A stretch of 64,000 bases of DNA from Shewanella aestuarii (lineage in GTDB: Bacteria > Pseudomonadota > Gammaproteobacteria > Enterobacterales > Shewanellaceae): contig NZ_CP050313.1 in the NCBI RefSeq assembly GCF_011765625.1, forward strand, positions 1,732,501 through 1,796,500. The letters are read 5' to 3'. The notes beneath the pieces were generated by a model that saw nothing but the letters and a program-made list of their open reading frames with translations, ran no database searches and was not told the DNA's origin. The translations under genes and the position numbers were made by a program. Below are positions 1 to 7,146 of the stretch, one piece after another; the stretch's first letter is position 1; each line of letters starts with the position of its first letter.

Positions 1-125
1 TCAAGATCATTATACTTTATGAAACTCTAAGCGAAAGGTTTTATTCAAAATCAGTTATTTTATCGATTCAGACCCTTGTGAACTTGGACAGTATCAGTCA
101 CGATATCTGTCACTTATTTCCTTTT

Positions 126-1358
126 ATGATTGGGTGCCACTTGAGTCGTATACAAGTTTGTTCTATCGCGCCAGCCATGCTGATAACATTCACTTTCTCT
201 CAACATGTTTATGCTAATACTGATTTTGAGCAGTGCGTCAGTCAGCTTCAGGTTAAAGCCAAACAGCATGGTATTTCACAAGCCACCATAGATACCACTG
301 TGGCTAATTTAAGCTTTGTTCCTCGTGTGATTGAGTTAGATCAACAACAACCTGAATTTACCACCACATTCAAAGATTACTATGAGAAACGCGTGACAGA
401 TTGGCGGGTAAAAGAAGGTCGAAAATTATTTGCAACGCATCGCCAATTACTCAATAAGTTGACACAACAATACGGTGTACCGGGTCAGTATGTTATTGCC
501 TTTTGGGGCTTAGAGACAAATTATGGTAGCTATAAAGGTAAAATGTCAGTACTCAACTCGCTGGCAACGCTAGCCTGTGACCCTCGCAGAAGTGAGTACT
601 TCACCCAAGAATTAATGCAAGCTTTGACATTAAAAGAGCGATATCAATTCAGTGATGATCAAATGGTGGGTTCGTGGGCTGGTGCGATGGGGCATACCCA
701 ATTTATGCCAACTAATTATCTTAAATATGCCGTAGATGGTGATGGTGATGGTAAAGCCGATTTATGGAACAGTACTGCCGATGCCTTAACTTCAGCAGCA
801 AACTTTTTACAGCATTTAGGTTGGCAAGCTACTGAGCGCTGGGGAAGGGAAGTACTGTTGCCAGATAATTACGATTTTGCTCATCTTGGCAAAAATGCTG
901 CCCAACCTTTGAGTCAATGGGCGAAGTTAAATATTAAACAGGTCAATGGGCAACCGCTTCCTACCCCTGACATGAATGCCGCATTATACGTACCAGCAGG
1001 GCACACAGGACCAGCATTTTTGGGCTATGAAAATTTCAATGTCATCATGCGTTGGAATCGTTCAGAGTTTTATGCCATTGCGGTGGGCAAGCTTGCCGAT
1101 CAAATTAATGGTGCAACAGGTATTGTTAAATCAATACCTGCACATAGACGTTTAAACAGAGCGACAGTGACAGAATTACAACAAAAGCTAAATGATGCTG
1201 GCTTTGAGGTTGGCAAACCCGATGGTATATGGGGCAGTAATTCTGTTGCTGGTTTGCAAGCTTATCAACGTCAACAAGGATTAATTGCAGATGGATACCC
1301 TGATCAAACCACTTTTGATAAATTAGGAATCAAGATTAACGGATTGCCGCAGCAATAA
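126..1358 (+). CDS. Lytic murein transglycosylase, MltB family with peptidoglycan-binding domain
   Basis: Predicted periplasmic lytic transglycosylase that cleaves peptidoglycan glycan strands, forming 1,6-anhydro ends. From the ATG at 126 the protein is 410 aa. The first ~30 residues are a signal peptide ending at QHVYA, with no lipobox, so unlike E. coli MltB it is probably soluble. The catalytic domain (~35-320) contains FWGLETNYG, whose Glu (about residue 130) is the expected catalytic acid, and GSWAGAMGHTQFMP, a family signature. The C-terminal ~65 residues form a PG_binding_1 domain (LQQKLNDAGF...GIWG...LQAYQ). An in-frame GTG at 78 would add 16 residues ahead of the signal peptide; I prefer ATG 126 because the signal peptide then starts properly. 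It stands alone, with slyD following about 90 bp later. Confidence 0.9.
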   Translation: MIGCHLSRIQVCSIAPAMLITFTFSQHVYANTDFEQCVSQLQVKAKQHGISQATIDTTVANLSFVPRVIELDQQQPEFTTTFKDYYEKRVTDWRVKEGRKLFATHRQLLNKLTQQYGVPGQYVIAFWGLETNYGSYKGKMSVLNSLATLACDPRRSEYFTQELMQALTLKERYQFSDDQMVGSWAGAMGHTQFMPTNYLKYAVDGDGDGKADLWNSTADALTSAANFLQHLGWQATERWGREVLLPDNYDFAHLGKNAAQPLSQWAKLNIKQVNGQPLPTPDMNAALYVPAGHTGPAFLGYENFNVIMRWNRSEFYAIAVGKLADQINGATGIVKSIPAHRRLNRATVTELQQKLNDAGFEVGKPDGIWGSNSVAGLQAYQRQQGLIADGYPDQTTFDKLGIKINGLPQQ

Positions 1359-1450
1359 GCATTTGATAAGCTCACGCCACATTTAATGTTTCAGTATTGT
1401 TTGAATTAATACTTTGTACTGAGATAGACAGAATTTAAAAAGGAAAAACA

Positions 1451-1933
1451 ATGGTCATTCAAGACGATATGGTTGTGCAATTTAATTACACATTGCGCGA
1501 CGAAAAAGGTGACATAATTGAATCGAATGAAGGCCGCGATCCTATTGCCTACCTTCATGGTCACGATAATATGATGCCAGGGATTGAAAATGCTATCGCA
1601 GGGAAAGAAATTGGAGCCAAATTTAGTGTCACTCCTGCACCGGCAGATACTTATGGTGAGCGTCAAGAAGGTGCTGAACAACGTGTTTCGGTAAAGCATT
1701 TAGTCGGTGCTAAAGTTTGGAAACCTGGTATGGCAGCTATGGTACATACTGATCAAGGTCAGCGCCAAGTGACTGTGCTGAAAGTGGGTAAATTTATGGC
1801 AACGGTTGATGTAAATCACCCACTTGCTGGTCGTGAACTGACATTTGACATTGAGGTTGTTGGTGCGCGTGACGCTAGCGATGAAGAAATCGCCCATGGT
1901 CATGCCCATGGTGTTGGTGGACATCATCACTAG
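1451..1933 (+). CDS. slyD: FKBP-type peptidyl-prolyl cis-trans isomerase, SlyD-like
   Basis: Cytoplasmic prolyl isomerase and chaperone of 160 aa. The FKBP fold is visible from the N-terminus (VVQFNYTLRDEKGDIIESN), with the insert-in-flap domain at about residues 70-125 and the FKBP closing strand LTFDIEVVGAR near 135-145. The C-terminus ends HGHAHGVGGHHH, a short His-rich tail as in SlyD, which binds Ni/Zn and supports hydrogenase nickel insertion in E. coli. The tail lacks the cysteines and length of E. coli SlyD, so a role in nickel supply is inference. AAGGA lies 7 nt before the ATG. It has its own transcription unit. Confidence 0.9.
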   Translation: MVIQDDMVVQFNYTLRDEKGDIIESNEGRDPIAYLHGHDNMMPGIENAIAGKEIGAKFSVTPAPADTYGERQEGAEQRVSVKHLVGAKVWKPGMAAMVHTDQGQRQVTVLKVGKFMATVDVNHPLAGRELTFDIEVVGARDASDEEIAHGHAHGVGGHHH

Positions 1934-2083
1934 GTTGTAGTGTCGGTTTAGCTGTGTCTTCCCTCGGCTAACAATACTAAATGTTGTTGGTTTTAAGTTT
2001 TTTATTTATCCCAAAGCGTTGGCTTGAGTCTGTCACTTGAGTGGGGGTTTTGGGATTAATTATATCAAGATAGTCATCTGATT

Positions 2084-2311
2084 ATGGTTCTCGAATTCTC
2101 TCAAGGTAAGTTCATCATTACTCCTAATGAAGTTCAATGCCGAATTAAGCAAAGCTCTATTGTGTTGAGTGCAGCGATAGAAGATATCAGTTGCTTTCAT
2201 TCTGGTTTTGTCATTGCGGCAGATGCAGCCACTGTAAAATGGAGTATTCGTTTAGATACCGCAGCACAATTTGAACAATTATTACAAGAGACAGGCATAC
2301 AAGCTCTGTAA
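2084..2311 (+). CDS. Small conserved hypothetical protein (DUF3389-like)
   Basis: 75-aa protein of unknown function. The opening (MVLEFSQGKFIITPNEVQCRI) and the compact alternating pattern resemble small DUF3389 proteins of Vibrio and Shewanella; this is recollection of the family and was not searched. It has no signal peptide or membrane segment, so it should be cytosolic. It stops 18 nt before the esterase start, which suggests co-transcription. The ribosome-binding site is weak. Confidence 0.55.
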   Translation: MVLEFSQGKFIITPNEVQCRIKQSSIVLSAAIEDISCFHSGFVIAADAATVKWSIRLDTAAQFEQLLQETGIQAL

Positions 2312-2329
2312 CCCAAGGATATGCAAATA

Positions 2330-3022
2330 ATGTCTGATTTAACTTCCAGTACGTTAGATTTAATGAACGATGCTATTGTGGTTGAACCGAATACCACAGC
2401 AACAGCCTGTGTGATTTGGCTTCATGGATTAGGTGATTCAGGTGCTGGATTTGCACCTGTTGTCCCCGTATTAGGTTTATCTGCAAATCATAGTATTCGA
2501 TTTATATTTCCACATGCACCTGAACAGGCTGTTACTATTAATGGTGGCTATGTAATGCGCTCATGGTATGACATTAAAAGCATGGACTTACATGACCGAG
2601 CTGATATTCAAGGGGTTTTGGCATCAGAGCAACTTATTAAGCTGTTAATTGAACAGCAAATTGCGGCAGGCATTCCAGCTAATAAGATTGTGTTAGCAGG
2701 ATTTAGCCAAGGTGGAGTGATGAGCTTATTTACCGGTTTACGCTTTAGGCAAAAACTTGCTGGTATTATGGCATTGTCATGTTATCTGCCAAATGGTGAA
2801 GTGTTGCCAGAGAGTCTTGCTATTGAAAATAAATCCACACCTATTTGGCAAAATCATGGTGAGCAAGATGATGTTGTTCCTTTATATGCGGGGAAAATGG
2901 CTAATGAGGCCTTAAATGCTGCTGGGTATTCCACGGTTTGGAAAACTTACCCTATGGCTCACAGTGTTTTACCTAATCAATTATCTGAAATTGGCCAATG
3001 GCTAAGCAAGGTGCTTAGTTAA
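2330..3022 (+). CDS. Carboxylesterase / acyl-protein thioesterase-like alpha/beta hydrolase
   Basis: 230-aa serine hydrolase of the phospholipase/carboxylesterase family (PF02230 type). Visible motifs are WLHGLGDSG (oxyanion-hole region), the nucleophile elbow GFSQGGVMS, the acidic residue in GEQDDVVPL and the catalytic His in PMAHSVLP near the C-terminus, a complete triad. It likely hydrolyses short-chain carboxylic or thioesters in the cytoplasm; the natural substrate is unknown. Two ATGs compete: 2321 lies 1 nt after the AAGGA at 2315-2319, whereas 2330 has a normal 10-nt spacing, so 2330 is chosen (N-terminus MSDLTSSTLD). It is followed by an intrinsic terminator. Confidence 0.88.
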   Translation: MSDLTSSTLDLMNDAIVVEPNTTATACVIWLHGLGDSGAGFAPVVPVLGLSANHSIRFIFPHAPEQAVTINGGYVMRSWYDIKSMDLHDRADIQGVLASEQLIKLLIEQQIAAGIPANKIVLAGFSQGGVMSLFTGLRFRQKLAGIMALSCYLPNGEVLPESLAIENKSTPIWQNHGEQDDVVPLYAGKMANEALNAAGYSTVWKTYPMAHSVLPNQLSEIGQWLSKVLS

Positions 3023-3064
3023 AACTCGTTATTGATGTTAACCATTAAATCAAAATGACGTTAT

Positions 3065-3085
3065 GGCAACTTAGGTTGCCTTTTT
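3065..3085 (+). terminator. Intrinsic terminator after the carboxylesterase
   Basis: A 6-bp stem GGCAAC/GTTGCC with loop TTAG is followed by five T. It ends the esterase unit before the heat-shock promoter. Confidence 0.8.
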
Positions 3086-3113
3086 AATTTTTGAAATTTT
3101 TTTAATACATAGA

Positions 3114-3142
3114 CTTGAAAAAACATTTTGCATCCGCATATC
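3114..3142 (+). promoter_or_regulatory. Sigma-32 (RpoH) heat-shock promoter of ibpA
   Basis: CTTGAAA at 3114-3120 is a perfect sigma-32 -35 element, followed by a 14-nt spacer and CCGCATAT at 3135-3142, one mismatch from the -10 consensus CCCCATNT. Position and spacing fit a heat-shock promoter giving a leader of about 125 nt before ibpA. Confidence 0.8.
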
Positions 3143-3250
3143 TAATTTGTAGCAGGCACAATGTCAGATCCGCTCGAATGAGGTTTCTTAGTTTGTTACT
3201 CACTGCGCTGAAAGGGCAGTAGCGAATGCCAATAGTGGCTTAACTTTTAC

Positions 3251-3272
3251 ATATTGCTTTAGACAAGGATAT
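3251..3272 (+). promoter_or_regulatory. ROSE-like RNA thermometer hairpin covering the ibpA Shine-Dalgarno
   Basis: In the ibpA leader, ATATTGCTT (3251-3259) can pair with AAGGATAT (3265-3272) around a 5-nt loop, leaving G3256 bulged opposite the Shine-Dalgarno. TTGCT pairing AGGA with one bulged G is the hallmark of ROSE thermometers upstream of small heat-shock genes. The hairpin buries AAGGA, so translation should rise when it melts. This was read by eye; no folding was run. Confidence 0.7.
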
Positions 3273-3276
3273 GATT

Positions 3277-3726
3277 ATGCGTAATTTTTCTATTTCTCCA
3301 GATTTAACTCCTCTATATCGTAGCGCCATCGGTTTCGACCGTTTAGCTAAACTCGCTGAACAAACGGCTGCCAATAATGGTAACAATGGTTACCCTCCTT
3401 ACAATATTGAATTGCTTGGCGAAAATCGTTATCGCATCACAATGGCTGTGGCTGGTTTTGCCATGGAAGAGCTTGAAATTACCAGTGAAGGCGAAAAACT
3501 ATTAGTAAAAGGTAATAAGAATCCAACAAAAGATGAGCGTAAATATTTACATCAAGGGATAGCTGAACGAGGTTTTGAAAGAAGCTTCCAACTTGCTGAT
3601 CATGTCAAAGTGATAGGTGCTGAACTTGAAAATGGCTTGTTAGACATTGATTTGGTTCGTGAGATCCCTGAGGCGATGAAAGCGCGTAAAATTGAAATTA
3701 CTCGTTCTCGTTTAGTTGAAGGTTAA
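3277..3726 (+). CDS. ibpA: Small heat-shock protein IbpA (Hsp20 family)
   Basis: 149-aa ATP-independent chaperone that binds aggregation-prone proteins in the cytoplasm and hands them to DnaK/ClpB. The N-terminus [20 protein letters not shown] matches IbpA/B proteins. The alpha-crystallin domain spans about 35-125 ([18 protein letters not shown]...[10 protein letters not shown]), and the C-terminal RKIEI supplies the I-x-I anchor for oligomerisation. ATG 3277 is chosen over ATG 3271 because AAGGA at 3265-3269 is only 1 nt from the latter but 7 nt from the former. Regulation appears twofold: a sigma-32 promoter and a ROSE-like thermometer. Confidence 0.95.
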   Translation: MRNFSISPDLTPLYRSAIGFDRLAKLAEQTAANNGNNGYPPYNIELLGENRYRITMAVAGFAMEELEITSEGEKLLVKGNKNPTKDERKYLHQGIAERGFERSFQLADHVKVIGAELENGLLDIDLVREIPEAMKARKIEITRSRLVEG

Positions 3727-3777
3727 AACTGAGTAGCCTTGTTCTCCAGTCTTCCCATTAGATGAATATTTACATCC

Positions 3778-3838
3778 GGGTTAGCCGCTATAATTGATTG
3801 TTTTATAGCCAATCAAATTGAGTTGCTAACCCCTTTTT
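3778..3838 (+). terminator. Terminator after ibpA
   Basis: GGGTTAGC (3778-3785) pairs with GCTAACCC (3825-3832), enclosing a second small hairpin (CTATAA/TTATAG), and is followed by five T. It lies between convergent ibpA and soxR. Confidence 0.65.
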
Positions 3839-3846
3839 CATTATTG

Positions 3847-4308
3847 CTAGCCATTTTTACTCTTATTTTCAATATTTTTCAGTAATACTGCGCCTTTTCC
3901 CAAGGCTTGAAGTTTATCGTTAGCATTATAGATTGGGCAACTGCTCATTGATAAGCAACCACAGCCAATACATTCTTCAAGTGAATTGCGCAAATCTTCC
4001 AATGCTGCTATCCGTGCATCTAACTTGGCCTTCCAGTTGAGTGACAATTGGGTCCAATCATCTTTGCCTGGGGTTCTTTGATTAGGAAGCTGACTAAATG
4101 CTTGTTGGATCTCCTGCAGACTAATGCCAAATTGCTGCGCTGCTTTAATCACAGATACTCGCCTTAATACATCGCGTTGATATCGGCGTTGATTGCCCGC
4201 GTTACGCAGAGACTTAATCAAGCCTTTTTGCTCATAGAAATGTAAGGTAGAGACGTTAATTCCGCAGCGTTTTGCCACTTGGCCTACCGTCAATTCGTAT
4301 TCTTGCAT
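3847..4308 (-). CDS. soxR: Redox-sensing transcriptional activator SoxR (MerR family)
   Basis: 153-aa MerR-family regulator. The N-terminal winged helix (LTVGQVAKRCGINVSTLHFYEQKGLI) is followed by a dimerisation helix and the cluster-binding motif CIGCGCLSMSSC (CX2CXCX5C, about residues 113-124), which holds the [2Fe-2S] cluster diagnostic of SoxR. Oxidation of the cluster by redox-cycling compounds activates transcription from promoters with a 19-bp spacer. It is transcribed divergently from a VOC-family gene, and a perfect sox box lies between them. No soxS is nearby, as expected outside enterics, where SoxR acts directly on target genes. Confidence 0.95.
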   Translation of the reverse strand: MQEYELTVGQVAKRCGINVSTLHFYEQKGLIKSLRNAGNQRRYQRDVLRRVSVIKAAQQFGISLQEIQQAFSQLPNQRTPGKDDWTQLSLNWKAKLDARIAALEDLRNSLEECIGCGCLSMSSCPIYNANDKLQALGKGAVLLKNIENKSKNG

Positions 4309-4345
4309 CGCATGGCCCCACTTTTAATAAAAATAAATAAAACTC

Positions 4346-4376
4346 TTTACCTCAAGTTAACTTGAGGTTTTATGCT
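4346..4376 (+). promoter_or_regulatory. SoxR-controlled promoter with perfect sox box
   Basis: CCTCAAGTTAACTTGAGG at 4350-4367 is an 18-bp perfect palindrome, the classic SoxR operator. It sits inside a 19-bp spacer between TTTACC (4346-4351) and TATGCT (4371-4376), the overlong spacing typical of MerR-type activation. The promoter fires toward the VOC gene at 4420 and the operator could also autoregulate soxR. Confidence 0.9.
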
Positions 4377-4419
4377 GTGTTTAGTTTACAAACAATCATG
4401 CAAATCACAAGGAAATAGT

Positions 4420-4836
4420 ATGTATTTAGAACATCTCAATTTAGTGGTGAAAGATCTTCAAAAGTCGCTCTGCTTTTATCAAGCAGCCATGCCTCATTGG
4501 CAGGTAAGGGGTGGTGGCGAATCAGTATGGCATGGGGCAAAACGCAATTGGATCCACTTTGGTGATGATTATCATTATTTGTCATTGAATGACTCAGGTA
4601 CAGGCGTAAACCGAGAGTTAGTGTCTAACGATATTGGTTTAGGGCATTTTGCCTATGTAGTGAACGATCTAGATGCGTTAGTGGCCCGCTTAAAGGATGC
4701 TGGCTTTGAAGTAAGAATTTGGGGCGGAAATCAACCCAATGCCAAAAGTGTTTATTTTATAGACCCAGATGGCTACGAGGTAGAGTTTGTTCAATATTTA
4801 TCAGACATTCCTAGTGAGCGAAATCAGTACCTTTAA
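4420..4836 (+). CDS. VOC-family (glyoxalase/bleomycin resistance/dioxygenase) protein, SoxR target
   Basis: 138-aa protein with paired beta-alpha-beta-beta-beta modules of the vicinal oxygen chelate fold: EHLNLVVKDLQKSLCFYQ at the start, GLGHFAYVVNDLDALVARLK in the second half, and YFIDPDGYEVEFVQY at the end with a possible metal-ligand Glu. Substrate is unknown; the family includes glyoxalases, dioxygenases and antibiotic-binding proteins. A longer reading frame begins at ATG 4372, but that lies in the -10 element of the SoxR promoter; ATG 4420 has AAGGAAA just upstream and yields the family N-terminus. The SoxR promoter suggests a role against redox-active compounds. Confidence 0.88.
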   Translation: MYLEHLNLVVKDLQKSLCFYQAAMPHWQVRGGGESVWHGAKRNWIHFGDDYHYLSLNDSGTGVNRELVSNDIGLGHFAYVVNDLDALVARLKDAGFEVRIWGGNQPNAKSVYFIDPDGYEVEFVQYLSDIPSERNQYL

Positions 4837-4854
4837 AATGTAAAAGCGTGATAC

Positions 4855-4885
4855 AAAAATGCCGCTTATCAAAAGCGGCATTTTT
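4855..4885. terminator. Bidirectional terminator between VOC gene and gap
   Basis: AAAAATGCCGCTT (4855-4867) pairs perfectly with AAGCGGCATTTTT (4873-4885), giving T runs on both strands between convergent genes. Confidence 0.9.
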
Positions 4886-4901
4886 AACACAATGGGCTTA
4901 A

Positions 4902-5912
4902 TTACTTAGCGTTCATTAATGCAACTGTGTTATCTAACATGCGGTTACTGAAACCCCATTCGTTGTCATACCATGCCATTACTTTAACCAAACGACCATT
5001 AACACGTGTTTGTGTCGCATCGAAGTTTGAAGAGAATGGGTTGTGGTTGAAATCGATAGACACTAACGGTTCTTCGTTAATCGCTAATACTTCACATAAT
5101 GGAGAAGCTTTAGCTGCATCAGCAACGATTTGATTAATTTCTTCTGCAGTAGTATCACGTGATGCTAAGAAGGTTAAATCAACTAAAGACACGTTTACCG
5201 TTGGTACACGTACTGCTAAACCGTCAAATTTACCTTGTAATTCAGGTACCACTAAACCTACTGCTGCAGCAGCACCGGTTTTAGTTGGGATCATCGACAT
5301 TGCTGCTGCACGAGCACGACGTAAATCAGTGTGGTATACATCTGATAAACGTTGGTCATTAGTGTAAGCATGAATAGTTGTCATTAAACCTGATTCAATA
5401 CCAACGGCATCACTTAACGGTTTTGCAAATGGCGCTAAACAGTTAGTAGTACATGATGCATTTGAAATAACCGTCATATCTTTGGTTAGTACATCTTGAT
5501 TAACACCATAAACTACCGTCGCATCAACATTTTTACCTGGTGCAGAAATAATTACTTTTTTTGCGCCAGCGTTCAAATGTGGTTGAACAGACTCTTTAGA
5601 AGTGAAGATGCCGGTACATTCGTAAACAACATCAACATTTAGTTCAGCCCATGGAAGCTTAGCAGGATCACGTTCTTGGAAAGTTAAAATCTTGTCACCA
5701 TTAACGTAAATTGCTTCATCATCATGATCAACTTTAGCGTTAAAACGACCATGTACAGAATCGTACTTGGTTAGATGGGCGTTAATTGACGCGTCACCTA
5801 AATCGTTTAAGGCTACGATTTCGATTGGGTAATCTTTTTCGCTTTCATATAAAGCGCGTAACACATTTCTACCGATACGGCCATAGCCGTTAATTGCAAC
5901 ACGGATAGTCAT
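4902..5912 (-). CDS. gap: Glyceraldehyde-3-phosphate dehydrogenase (336 aa)
   Basis: Type I GAPDH interconverting glyceraldehyde-3-phosphate and 1,3-bisphosphoglycerate. The Rossmann motif INGYGRIGR is at residues 7-15, the catalytic Cys is C154 in [12 protein letters not shown] and the activating His is H181 in TIHAYTNDQ. Asn36-Asp37 in VALNDLGD, at the end of the second strand, favour NAD. The reading frame extends upstream to 5993, but ATG 5912 gives the conserved start [15 protein letters not shown] and has a GAGGGATATGAG-type leader. It shares its region with a lipoprotein gene and a second, longer GAPDH gene (7147-8583) pointing away, an arrangement I associate with Shewanella. Confidence 0.95.
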   Translation of the reverse strand: MTIRVAINGYGRIGRNVLRALYESEKDYPIEIVALNDLGDASINAHLTKYDSVHGRFNAKVDHDDEAIYVNGDKILTFQERDPAKLPWAELNVDVVYECTGIFTSKESVQPHLNAGAKKVIISAPGKNVDATVVYGVNQDVLTKDMTVISNASCTTNCLAPFAKPLSDAVGIESGLMTTIHAYTNDQRLSDVYHTDLRRARAAAMSMIPTKTGAAAAVGLVVPELQGKFDGLAVRVPTVNVSLVDLTFLASRDTTAEEINQIVADAAKASPLCEVLAINEEPLVSIDFNHNPFSSNFDATQTRVNGRLVKVMAWYDNEWGFSNRMLDNTVALMNAK

Positions 5913-6100
5913 CTCATATCCCTCAATGAAAAAAAATTTGGTGGCACGTCTTTCGCCTAGTAGTAAAATTACCAAATTGGCTGTGTTCGTCAAGTGAATT
6001 CCATCAAAACTGGTGTTTTAGACAGCGAATTTACGTATTTTTTTTACATTTTTGCCTTTGTGGTTAAAGTTTATACATAAAATTGAAAGTACACTAAGCA

Positions 6101-6943
6101 TCAATTCTTTTTATCTTCTAGCAAAACAGCACTTTCACTATTAGAAAATCGGTTACCACGGATGTCATCAATTAAAGCAGAAGCCTGACTATCTAATGAG
6201 GTGGCAAGTGACATATTTGTGCCAATTAAACTCAGAAGTTGAGAACTATCCAGCTTTTCATCACCAATCAAGCTATAAGCTTTGGTAAAAATGTAAACAT
6301 ATTCAAAGTTTTGTTCTTGTTGATAAAGCGAAGCAATAGCCAGTAACCAATCTGGATTAAATTGTTCGGTATCTACGGTATCAAACAAGTATCGATAGAT
6401 ATGTTTAGCTTCATTTGGCGAGATGCGTATGTAGTGCGCACCAAGCTGTGCCAAAATATCGATATCATAAATCATGCCAGCTTTGTATTGGTCAATCACA
6501 ATTTGTAATGACGCTTGATCATTAAAGCGGATCCAACGGTAATAGGCTAGATATACATCATTATTGTTTTTAGTAAACTCTTGCAACTCAGATAGGTTTT
6601 GAGTACTAACTGCATAAGCTCTTTGTCTATCACTGGTACGCTGGGTATTCAAAACATGTTGAACACCTGCCGCTAGCTCAACACATTGGCTGTAGTTTTC
6701 AAGGTAGATAAGGTGCTGGAATAACTGCTTACCTGATGGACTTTCGGTATTTTTTAATTGTAAACGGTGCAGAATTAAATCTGCTTTTTCAAATCTACAC
6801 CAACTATCTCGATGCAAATCTGCACAAAGTTCAGGATTATTTTTACAAATAACGTCGCTATTTCGGTCATTTTCACAGCCAAAAAGGCCAAAAAAAGCAC
6901 CAATAAAAGTAAATGATGTAATTATTACTAGATTTCGGTTCAA
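6101..6943 (-). CDS. Predicted lipoprotein of unknown function (DUF2989-like)
   Basis: 280-aa protein with a signal sequence (hydrophobic stretch 5-22) ending in a lipobox GLFGC, so Cys23 is the likely lipidation site. The mature protein starts with a Cys-rich segment (NNPELCADLHRDSWCRFEKADLI) and continues as predominantly helical sequence without TM segments. It resembles DUF2989 lipoproteins of Shewanella (from memory, not searched). It lies between two GAPDH genes, on the same strand as gap and divergent from the long one by about 200 bp. No function can be assigned. The 188 bp downstream before gap holds the latter's promoter region. Confidence 0.75.
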   Translation of the reverse strand: MNRNLVIITSFTFIGAFFGLFGCENDRNSDVICKNNPELCADLHRDSWCRFEKADLILHRLQLKNTESPSGKQLFQHLIYLENYSQCVELAAGVQHVLNTQRTSDRQRAYAVSTQNLSELQEFTKNNNDVYLAYYRWIRFNDQASLQIVIDQYKAGMIYDIDILAQLGAHYIRISPNEAKHIYRYLFDTVDTEQFNPDWLLAIASLYQQEQNFEYVYIFTKAYSLIGDEKLDSSQLLSLIGTNMSLATSLDSQASALIDDIRGNRFSNSESAVLLEDKKN

Positions 6944-7146
6944 AAGGGGCTCCGTGGTGCTAAATTGTCTAATAAAATTACATATTTAGCGAAAATTTGT
7001 TACTGGCGAAATGCTGCGTATTTCATTACAATGTCGCCGACCTAGCAGGCCAAATGCCCTAAAATAAGTTAATTATTGGCCTTTTCTTTTTGTTACTCAA
7101 ACCTTTCTGAAAGTTTTTAAAGAAAAGTGAGATAAAGGAACCCTAC

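Noticed and set aside
1406..1699. Open frame antisense to slyD
   Set aside because: Covered by a well-supported gene on the other strand; no start signal.
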